A stretch of DNA of 64,000 nucleotides from Massilia eurypsychrophila. GTDB taxonomy: Bacteria > Pseudomonadota > Gammaproteobacteria > Burkholderiales > Burkholderiaceae_D. Positions 57,541 to 64,000 of this stretch are shown piece by piece (position 1 is the stretch's first letter; the number at the start of each line of letters is the position of its first letter). Both the position numbers and the translations under genes were made by a program. The notes below the pieces were generated by a model. That model was not told where the DNA came from. It worked only from the letters and a program-made list of their open reading frames with translations, and did no database searches. Where the stretch lies: the NCBI RefSeq assembly GCF_002760655.1, contig NZ_PDOC01000008.1:124001-188000 (forward strand), in the 5' to 3' direction.

Positions 57541-58935
57541 TCAGCCTTCGGCAATGCGCTCGATTTGCCTGACCACCGCGTCGTCCGGCAAGCTGTAGAC
57601 TGGGGCGAAACCGCCGCCGGGCGTACGGAAGTTGGTGGTCTGCCCCTGGTAGACCCGGGCCGAGGTCCATTGCACCTGGCCGGCGTACACGTAGCTGCGG
57701 ATGTCGAACTTGAGCGAGGTCGCATCGGCGCGTTCGCCGCCGGCGCGCTCGCCGGGCCGCACCAGTGCCTGCGCGATGTAGTCGCCGGCGACGATGTCGC
57801 TCCACACGCCCTTGGTCAGCTTGTCGCCGCGGTAGGCGGCGCGCCCGCCGTAGCCGGCCAGCGGCTTGAAGAACAGCTGGCGGCGCTGCGTCCACAGCCG
57901 GCCGGCATTTTCTTGCGTCACAAGCTCGGTGGCAGGAATGTTAGCGATGAGCACATCCTGAACGGCCTGCGGGACGCCCAGCGCCTGCAACTGCGCCGCA
58001 CTCGTCAGTATCGACAGGTTGCGTTTGTTGGCGTACAGCGCGTGGGCCTGCGGGTGCGGGGTCAGCACGACAGCATTGGCCAGGTATGCCGCACGCAACG
58101 ATGCCGAGGCCGGCAGTTCCAGCAGAAAATCGGTCAGGCGGTTGTACACCAGGTCGATCGCGTTGTCGTCGCACCACAGCGCGCCGTCGCGAAATTCGAA
58201 CGCGGCGGGGTCGGCGATGACCGCTTTCAACCCGTGGCGCTCAAACAATTGTTGGAACAGCAGGAACTCAGGATAAAGATACTGGTCCTCGGGATGCGCA
58301 TCGACGATCGCGACCGTGGCGAGCGCCTTGCCGCGGTGCGACGCCGCCCACTCGGCGCGAAACATCGCCACGATGGCGTCTTCGAGCCCGGCACCCGACT
58401 CCACCGACGCGGCCATCTGCGCGTCGGTGGAGCAGCATGCACGGTGTGCCTTGGCCATCGCCGCGTTGAGCATGGCGCCGCCCGCATTGGTGTTTATTTC
58501 GATCAAGCCCACCGAGTCGTCGCGCAAGTGAAAGTCGTAGCCGAAGAACACGCCCCTGGCGCCGCCGGGGTCGTGTCTGGCAATCTGCGGCGCATGTTCG
58601 AGCACGAACTGGCGATAAGCCGGCATGGCGATCACCGATTCGATCGCGTCGATGACGTCGGCGATGCGCCTGGTTTGGGTCTCGGCGATAAACACCGGCC
58701 GCGACGAGAACAGAAAGGGGCAGCGCTCGGTGACGAGCTCGAACACTTTTGCGTCGCCAAGTTCGGTCGACAAGGCGGCGCGCAGCGCGCCAACATCGAG
58801 ACTGCTGCAAAAACATCCACTATTGAGCTGCTCGGCGAGCACCAGTCCGGAAGCGCCTTGTCCGCCGGAGGGAACGCCACACCTGCTGTCGAAATTTTTC
58901 ACGTACTGTCCATATTCTGGCTGAAGTACCCTCAT
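57541..58935 (-). CDS. ATP-grasp-like protein coupled to a copper ATPase
   Basis: A 464-residue soluble protein. The segments FFGYDFHLRDDSVGLIEINT then NAGGAMLN (residues 131-158) and LFFKPLAGYGGRAAYRGDKL (about 357-376) look like the metal-binding and ATP-binding parts of an ATP-grasp fold in permuted order, so it may join an amine or acid to a peptide-like acceptor. Cysteines cluster at the N-terminus (SRCGVPS, NSGCFCSSL). The ATG lies 6 bp after the copper ATPase stop with its ribosome-binding site overlapping that stop, so the two are probably co-translated. The fold assignment is tentative. Confidence 0.6.
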   Translation of the reverse strand: MRVLQPEYGQYVKNFDSRCGVPSGGQGASGLVLAEQLNSGCFCSSLDVGALRAALSTELGDAKVFELVTERCPFLFSSRPVFIAETQTRRIADVIDAIESVIAMPAYRQFVLEHAPQIARHDPGGARGVFFGYDFHLRDDSVGLIEINTNAGGAMLNAAMAKAHRACCSTDAQMAASVESGAGLEDAIVAMFRAEWAASHRGKALATVAIVDAHPEDQYLYPEFLLFQQLFERHGLKAVIADPAAFEFRDGALWCDDNAIDLVYNRLTDFLLELPASASLRAAYLANAVVLTPHPQAHALYANKRNLSILTSAAQLQALGVPQAVQDVLIANIPATELVTQENAGRLWTQRRQLFFKPLAGYGGRAAYRGDKLTKGVWSDIVAGDYIAQALVRPGERAGGERADATSLKFDIRSYVYAGQVQWTSARVYQGQTTNFRTPGGGFAPVYSLPDDAVVRQIERIAEG

Positions 58936-58941
58936 CCTGCC

Positions 58942-61094
58942 CTATTTTTTCGTTCCGCGCAGGCGCAGCGCGTTGCCGATGACCGATACCGAGCTCAGGC
59001 TCATCGCCAGCGCCGCGCCAATCGGCGACAGCAGCTGGCCGTTGATGGGATAGAGCACGCCGGCGGCAAGCGGAATGCCTAGTGCGTTATAGATGAACGC
59101 GAAGCCCAGGTTCTGCCACATGTTCTTCACGGTGGCGACCGAGATGCGGTGCGCCACCGCGATACCGCGCAAGTCGCCTTTCACCAAGGTCAGGTGGGCG
59201 CTGTGGATGGCCACATCGGTGCCGGTGCCCATGGCGATGCCGACATTGGCCTTGGCCAGGGCCGGCGCATCGTTGATGCCGTCGCCCGCCATGGCGACAA
59301 TTTTTCCCTGCTGCTGCAGTTTCTCCACCAGCGCAAGCTTGTCGTGCGGCTTGACCTCGCCGTAATACTCGTCGATGCCCAGTTTGGCAGCCACCGACCT
59401 GGCCGTCGTCACGCCATCCCCGGTGGCCATCACTACCGAAATTCCCATCGCCCTCAGTTCGGCCAGCGCCTCGCCGGTGGTCGCCTTGATGGGATCGGAA
59501 ACGGCCAGCAGCCCCACCAGGCGGCCGTCAGAGGACAGATACATGACGCTGGCGCCTTCCGCGCGCAAGGGCTCAGCCTGCTGTTCCAGCGGCCGCCAGT
59601 CGACTCCCTCGGACTCCATCAGCGCCGTGTTGCCGAGCGCGACACTGGCGCCGCCAACCACGCCACGCACGCCGATGCCGCTGGCCGACTCGAAGCGCTC
59701 CGGCCGGGTCAACGCCAGGCCCTGCTGGTTGGCCGCGTCGACGATCGCGCGCGCCAGTGGATGCTCGCTGCCCTGGTCGATGCTGGCGGCAAGCTGCAAT
59801 ACAGCTTCGTCGCTGCAGCCGGGCGCCGCGGCGACACTGCTGATAGGCCGGCCGGCCTTCGGTCAGCGTGCCGGTCTTGTCGACGATCAGCGTATCGATC
59901 TTGCGCAAGTCCTCGATGGCGGCGGCATCGCGAAACAGCACGCCCGAGGTGGCGGCGCGTCCGGTGGCCGCCATCACCGACATCGGCGTGGCAAGCCCGA
60001 GGGCGCAGGGGCAGGCAATGATCAGCACGGCGACCGCGTTGACGAAGCCAAACACCCAGCTTGGCTGCGGCCCGTAGAAGCCCCATGCAAGCAAGGTCAG
60101 CAGCGCGATGGCGGCAACCGCCACGACGAAATAGCCGGCCACCACGTCGGCCAGGCGCTGCATCGGCGCGCGCGAGCGCTGCGCCTGGGCGACCAGCTGC
60201 ACGATCTGCGACAGCACGGTGTCGGCGCCGATCAGGCGCTCGCCGGCGCGCTTGGTGACCGGGAGCGGCTCGCCCGTCAGCATCGATTCGTCGACCGCGC
60301 TTTCGCCCTCCGTGACGACGCCGTCGACCGGCACTTTCTCGCCAGGGCGCACGCGCAGCGCATCGCCGATGTGAACGTGGGCCAGCGCTATGTCCTCTTC
60401 GACGCCGTCCGCGCCGATGCGGCGCGCCGTCTTGGGGGCAAGCCCGAGCAGCGATTTGATCGCGGCCGACGTCTGCGACCTGGCGCGCAGCTCGAGTATC
60501 TGGCCCAGCAGCGTGAGCGAAACGATGACCGCGGCAGCTTCGAAATACACGCCGACCCGGCCGTTGGTGGCGAAGGTGGGCGGGCACCAGCCGGGCGCCA
60601 GGACGGCGGCCACGCTATATCCGTACGCGGCGAGGACGCCCGAGCCAATCAAGGTCCACATGTTGGGGCTGAGCCGGACGATGGAGTGCGCCCAGCGCAC
60701 CAGGAACGGCCAGCCTGCCCGGATGACGACAGGCGTGCTGAGGGCAAGTTCTATCCAGTTTTGCCCGGGAATGCCTTGGTGAAAAAGCAGGTGGCCAAAC
60801 ATTGCCAGCGCAAACAGGAGCGCCGTCATCGGCAGCGTCCACCAGAAGCGCCGGCGGAAATCGATCAGTTCGGGATTCTCTTCTTCTTCCAGCGATGGCA
60901 TCTCGGGCTCGAGCGCCATGCCGCATATCGGGCAGCTTCCAGGCGCCGGCTGCCGGATCTGCGGATGCATCGGGCACGTGTACATCGTGCCCTCCGCCGG
61001 CGCCGCGGCCGGGGGTGCGGCGCCGCCAGTTGGGTGCGAACGGGGCGCGCTCGTGGTGCTGGTGGAGGTGGTGCTCGGCCTCGCGCGGTTTCAC
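58942..61094 (-). pseudogene. copA: Copper-translocating P1B-type ATPase with frameshift(s)
   Basis: The N-terminal frame (ATG at 60985) reads [20 protein letters not shown], a heavy-metal-binding domain, then membrane helices, the actuator TGEPLP, the CPC motif of helix 6 ([15 protein letters not shown]) and [14 protein letters not shown] with the phosphorylated Asp. At about 59836 one extra base shifts the frame; the rest ([20 protein letters not shown] onward, GDGINDAPALAKANVG, helices 7-8 with YNALGIP and MSLSSVSVIGNALRL) is complete. Upstream, a GTG at 61094 with a strong GGGAGG site opens a His-rich leader ([14 protein letters not shown]) in another frame, suggesting a second indel; ATG 60985 also has GGAGGG. 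All catalytic parts are intact, so recent inactivation or sequencing error are both possible. Confidence 0.85.
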
Positions 61095-61113
61095 AAGAGA
61101 TCCTCCCAGGTCG

Positions 61114-61464
61114 CTATAACGCTGCGATCACCAGCTTCACCGCGTCATGCGCCGCCGCCCATCCGGACGTCACCAGCGCGGGGCGGCACTGAGCGCACTC
61201 GACGAAAGGGTTGCAGTCGTGCTCGAGTATGAAGTAGTGCGCGCCGACGGTTGGTTTGCCGACATACGAATCGACCTTGCCTGTTGTCGTCTTGCCGGCG
61301 CCGGCCACCGGTGCGGGTACGGCAGCGTCATCGGCCCACCATTGTTCGAACGGCGCGGCGTCCGCACCGTCGGGCACGTACCATGCCTTGCGCTGGGCGT
61401 TCCAGCGTGCGCCCAGCGATTTCGCCTGATCCTTTTCCGCATACGGCACTTTCAACATCTTCAT
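61114..61464 (-). CDS. DUF5710-type protein with C-terminal cysteine cluster
   Basis: A 116-residue protein. Residues 1-45 match DUF5710 (MLKVPYAEKDQAKSLGARWN, AQRKAWYVPDG), a small domain often fused to nucleic-acid enzymes. The C-terminal part is different: HYFILEHDCNPFVECAQCRP has Cys 84, 90 and 93 with two nearby acidic/His residues, a possible metal site. The ATG at 61464 has GGAG 8 nt upstream. It lies 19 bp before the GTG of the copper ATPase and likely starts that transcript. Confidence 0.72.
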   Translation of the reverse strand: MKMLKVPYAEKDQAKSLGARWNAQRKAWYVPDGADAAPFEQWWADDAAVPAPVAGAGKTTTGKVDSYVGKPTVGAHYFILEHDCNPFVECAQCRPALVTSGWAAAHDAVKLVIAAL

Positions 61465-61762
61465 TTGCTTCACTCCGTTTGTCGATGTCACGCAGTCTAG
61501 CGCACGTCCCACAGAATTGTTGGCTGAACGCAGCCGCTGGCCCGATCTTTGGCGAATCGATCATGCCTGTAACGGAAGAATGGCGAAAGGGAAACGCGTC
61601 ATACCCATTAATCCGGGTGCCCTGCGCAAGGGCTGGGAATGCGTTACTATCGCACGCTCAGCCTTACCCTTGCTCGACGATGCCGTGCCCTGCACGCGCG
61701 CAACTCGCCCGCCGGAGGATTCGCTCCTCTGCGCCGCTCCTTGCAATCCAATCTATCTGACG
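61465..61762. other. Intergenic region, divergent promoters and possible leader RNA
   Basis: About 300 bp between the DUF5710 gene and the second metallophosphoesterase. A plus-strand -10-like TTACTAT lies near 61640, with no good -35. From there to the hairpin at 61763 the strand carries several short inverted repeats (for example GGAG-GATTCG-CTCC near 61722). No frame looks coding. A short RNA ending at the hairpin is possible. Confidence 0.35.
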
Positions 61763-61782
61763 AAGCCCTTGCGGGCGCTTTT
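61763..61782 (+). terminator. Terminator-like hairpin directly before a start codon
   Basis: AAGCCCTTGCGGGCGCTTTT: a 4-6-bp GC-rich stem (AGCCC or GCCC with GGGC) and a TTTT run ending 2 nt before the ATG at 61785. It could terminate an upstream short transcript or attenuate the metallophosphoesterase gene. No usual ribosome-binding site lies between it and the ATG. Confidence 0.55.
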
Positions 61783-61784
61783 AC

Positions 61785-62942
61785 ATGTTTTCGATCATCC
61801 TGAATGTTATCGGTTCACTGCTTCACCTTTATGTAGCAAGCAGGCTTTACAAAATCGGCCCGATCCGCGACCGCGTTTCACTAAGCGCGTGGTGGCTTGG
61901 GGCCGGTGCGATCTGGCTGTTGTATATCGCCGGCATCCAGCTCGGCGACGAAGCGCTCGACTGGCGCTGGTGGCCGGGGCAGTTCGCGATGACGTGGATC
62001 GGCATCCAGTTCGTGATGACGCTGTGCCTGCTCGTGGCCGATATTGTCACCGGCTTCGGACTGTGGTGGCGCACCCTGGCGCCGCGTCTTATCGCTGTCG
62101 CCGCCGCTGCCGGTGTCATCCTGAGTGGCTTCGGCATCTACCAGGCCATGCGCGCGCCCGGCGTTGTCGAACACGAGCTGGTGCTCAAGGATCTGCCGGC
62201 CGCGCTCGATGGCACGGTGCTCGTCGCCATCACCGACCTTCACCTCGGCGCCCAGCGCCGTTCTGGGTGGATGCAGCAGCGGGTCGAACAGATCAACGAG
62301 ATCGCGCCGGCCGCCGTCCTCATGGTCGGCGACCAGGTCGAGGACAATCCGATTGGCGACGCCCAGCTCGCGGCCGTGCTGCTAGGTTTCAAGGCGCCGA
62401 TGGGCGTGTGGGCGGTGACCGGCAATCACGAGTTCTACGGTGCTGTCGACACCACGATCGCCGAGTTCGAGGCCGGCGGCGTGCGCTGGCTGCGCGACAA
62501 AAAGGTGGAACTGGCACCGGGCCTGGTGCTCGCGGGGCTCGAGGACATTGGCAGCACCATGCGCCGTGACGGTAACTATATGGGCGGACTCGACGCGCTG
62601 CTGCCGGGGCCGCCGACGAACACGGCCACCATTCTGATGTCGCATATTCCGGCCCCTCCGCTGGTCGACAACGCTGCGGCAAAGGGTGTCGACCTGATGC
62701 TGTCCGGGCACACGCACGGCGGCCAGATCTGGCCATTCGGTTACCTGGTCAAGCGTCAATTTCCTCTGCTGGTAGGGGCGCACAAGGTCGCCGACATGAC
62801 GCTGGTGATCAGCCGCGGCGCCGGCAGCTGGGGGCCACGCATGCGCCTGTGGCAACCGGGAGAAATTCTGACGCTGACGCTGCGCTCGGCCCAGTTCACT
62901 GGACGAGGCGCTTCGCAAGTCGCTAGCGTTGCAAAGCAATGA
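61785..62942 (+). CDS. Membrane-anchored metallophosphoesterase (YaeI-like)
   Basis: A 385-residue protein with four N-terminal membrane helices (about residues 3-22, 36-53, 66-88 and 98-118) and a calcineurin-like phosphoesterase domain from about 145: TDLHLGAQ, MVGDQVEDNP, VTGNHEFYGAV, SHIPAP and LSGHTHGGQIWPF. This layout matches the YkuE/YaeI-type phosphoesterases thought to act on lipid-linked phosphates. The substrate is unproved. Confidence 0.88.
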   Translation: MFSIILNVIGSLLHLYVASRLYKIGPIRDRVSLSAWWLGAGAIWLLYIAGIQLGDEALDWRWWPGQFAMTWIGIQFVMTLCLLVADIVTGFGLWWRTLAPRLIAVAAAAGVILSGFGIYQAMRAPGVVEHELVLKDLPAALDGTVLVAITDLHLGAQRRSGWMQQRVEQINEIAPAAVLMVGDQVEDNPIGDAQLAAVLLGFKAPMGVWAVTGNHEFYGAVDTTIAEFEAGGVRWLRDKKVELAPGLVLAGLEDIGSTMRRDGNYMGGLDALLPGPPTNTATILMSHIPAPPLVDNAAAKGVDLMLSGHTHGGQIWPFGYLVKRQFPLLVGAHKVADMTLVISRGAGSWGPRMRLWQPGEILTLTLRSAQFTGRGASQVASVAKQ

Positions 62943-63063
62943 ACCAGGCCTCATCGACAAACTACCCGTTGTAGCACTCCCTGGCTGGCCCGTGGGCAAG
63001 CTAACGCGCACCGACCGATGCGATTACAATGAAAGACCCAAGTCTTCCCGAAGGAGTTACACC

Positions 63064-63549
63064 ATGGATGAGAAAGGCTTCAAGATCGACATCGGCCTAT
63101 CCGATGAAAGTCGCGCCAGCATTGCCGCCGGCCTGTCCGGCTTGCTCGCTGACAGCTATACCCTTTACCTGATGACCCACAATTTCCACTGGAACGTCAA
63201 AGGGCCGATGTTCAACAGCCTGCACCAGATGTTCATGACGCAGTACACCGAACAATGGACTGCGTTAGACCTGATCGCAGAACGTATTCGTGCGCTGGGC
63301 TATCCCGCGCCGGGAACCTATTCCGAATTCGTCAAGCTGGCGACGATCAAGGAAGTCGAGGGAGTGCCAAAGGCCATGGAGATGGTGCGGCACCTGGTCA
63401 CCGCCCAAGAGGCGACCGCCCGAACTGCACGCAAGCTGTTGCCTTTGGTCAATGATGCAGACGACCAACCGACCGCCGACTTGTTGGCGCAGCGCCTGGA
63501 CGTGCACGAAAAAACCGCCTGGATGCTGCGCAGCCTGCTGGAAGAGTAA
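63064..63549 (+). CDS. dps: DNA-binding ferritin-like protein Dps
   Basis: A 161-residue Dps-type mini-ferritin that oxidises and stores iron and protects DNA. The ferroxidase pattern is visible: HNFHWNVKGPMFNSLHQMF near residues 39-57 and EQWTALDLIAERIRALGYPA near 63-82. The short N-terminal tail has a few lysines (MDEKGFKIDIG). A strong GAAGGAG ribosome-binding site precedes the ATG. An intrinsic terminator follows. Confidence 0.95.
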   Translation: MDEKGFKIDIGLSDESRASIAAGLSGLLADSYTLYLMTHNFHWNVKGPMFNSLHQMFMTQYTEQWTALDLIAERIRALGYPAPGTYSEFVKLATIKEVEGVPKAMEMVRHLVTAQEATARTARKLLPLVNDADDQPTADLLAQRLDVHEKTAWMLRSLLEE

Positions 63550-63569
63550 AAGTTCAAACGACGGGACGA

Positions 63570-63598
63570 AAAAAACCACGATTGTCTCGTGGTTTTTT
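63570..63598 (+). terminator. Intrinsic terminator of dps
   Basis: AAAAAACCACGA and TCGTGGTTTTTTT pair around a 5-base loop, ending in seven T, about 21 bp past the dps stop. The A and T tracts make it symmetrical, so it may work on both strands. Confidence 0.9.
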
Positions 63599-63605
63599 TG
63601 TGTTC

Positions 63606-63637
63606 TGGCGCCGCGACCTGGAGTCGAACCAGGGACG
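63606..63637 (-). tRNA. 3' fragment of a tRNA gene (not functional)
   Basis: On the minus strand this reads as a T arm (CCTGG-TTCGACT-CCAGG), the 3' acceptor strand TCGCGGC, a G discriminator and CCA. The matching 5' acceptor GCCGCGA, D arm and anticodon arm are not found upstream. Such 3' fragments often mark attachment sites of integrated elements. Confidence 0.6.
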
Positions 63638-63658
63638 CGCGGAATAACAGTCAGATTT

Positions 63659-63946
63659 TCAGCTCATCAGCCCGAGACGGCTGCGCGCGGCGGCCAGCAG
63701 GGCCGCATCGTAGGGATGCAGGTTTTCGAGGAACAGCATCTCGGCCTGTGCCGGGTCGTCCAGGCACATTTCGAGCATCACTGGGCCATCGTCCTCGACG
63801 CCGAGAAACTCCTTGCTCCAGCGGTTTTTGCGATGGGTGCGCAACACTTCGCAGCCCAGCTCCGCCAGCGGCACTGCAACGCCGGCGGCCACTGCCGCCA
63901 ACTGCCATTCATCCCAGAATTCCACTTTTTTCGCGAGATCGTTCAT
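63659..63946 (-). CDS. Small protein of unknown function
   Basis: A 95-residue soluble protein (MNDLAKKVEFWDEWQLAAVA, CEVLRTHRKNRWSKEFLGVE, MLFLENLHPYDAALLAAARS). Composition and codon pattern look coding. A GTG 14 codons upstream would add a short hydrophobic stretch and cannot be ruled out. It begins near the tRNA fragment, so it may belong to a former element. I recognise no family. Confidence 0.6.
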   Translation of the reverse strand: MNDLAKKVEFWDEWQLAAVAAGVAVPLAELGCEVLRTHRKNRWSKEFLGVEDDGPVMLEMCLDDPAQAEMLFLENLHPYDAALLAAARSRLGLMS

Positions 63947-64000
63947 CGTCGTCCATATCAATAATACTGCAAAAGAAAAAAGGGCCACATCTCGCGACGT

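Noticed and set aside
63606-63680. Complete tRNA gene
   Set aside because: Only the T arm and 3' acceptor strand are present; no D arm or matching 5' acceptor was found upstream.

Overview
The window looks like a chromosomal segment of a high-GC betaproteobacterium, most likely of the Oxalobacteraceae (Massilia/Duganella/Janthinobacterium group). This is an inference from gene order and protein families: tpiA-secG-tRNA-Leu-nuoA, rpsO-pnp, ilvBNC followed by pssA, a sigma factor/DUF3619/DUF3106/RDD cluster next to ilvB, and a complete iscRSUA-hscBA-fdx-iscX operon. No phage, plasmid replication gene, complete insertion sequence or CRISPR array is visible.

Layout. 1-1.9 kb: start of nuoA, tRNA-Leu(GAG), secG, tpiA. 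2-8.5 kb: accessory genes (SGNH hydrolase, Sel1 repeats, DUF2807, GyrI-like, a minimal chemoreceptor-like protein, GMC oxidoreductase), then a decayed hicAB toxin-antitoxin pair. 8.5-18 kb: pnp, rpsO, a lipoprotein, pssA, two tandem SIMPL proteins, ilvC-ilvN-ilvB. 18.3-20.8 kb: sigma factor cluster. 20.8-29.1 kb: one long minus-strand run from iscR to iscX, continuing by overlapping starts and stops into a methyltransferase, ltaE and an RsuA/RluF-like protein, with a good IscR type 1 site in front. 29-44 kb: UDG-like protein, CBS protein, tyrosine-degradation enzymes (maiA, FAH), ChaC-like, radical SAM, secreted protease, DTW protein, MCP, two secreted alpha/beta hydrolases and a PLP dehydratase. 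44-52.5 kb: genes suggestive of surface polysaccharide work (PaaK/CapK-like ligase, family 2 glycosyltransferase, CelD-like acetyltransferase, BY-kinase) with an ABC transporter pseudogene and a CHRD lipoprotein between them. 52.5-56.6 kb: SDR, SnoaL-like, DUF5335, metallophosphoesterase, purT. 56.6-61.5 kb: a minus-strand run of a DUF5710 protein with a Cys cluster, a frameshifted copper P-type ATPase, an ATP-grasp-like protein coupled to it, and a stand-alone TIR protein. 61.5-64 kb: a second metallophosphoesterase, dps, a 3' tRNA fragment and a small unknown gene.

The clearest unusual items are the broken genes (hicAB, the ABC transporter with a deleted membrane segment, copA), three loci of GGGGTCAGACCCC-type palindromes (one inside the isc operon), two enzyme-family members whose catalytic motif is altered (UDG-like, RluF-like), and the copper ATPase/ATP-grasp/TIR neighbourhood. 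I did not find a system I could call new with confidence; that last neighbourhood is the best candidate.
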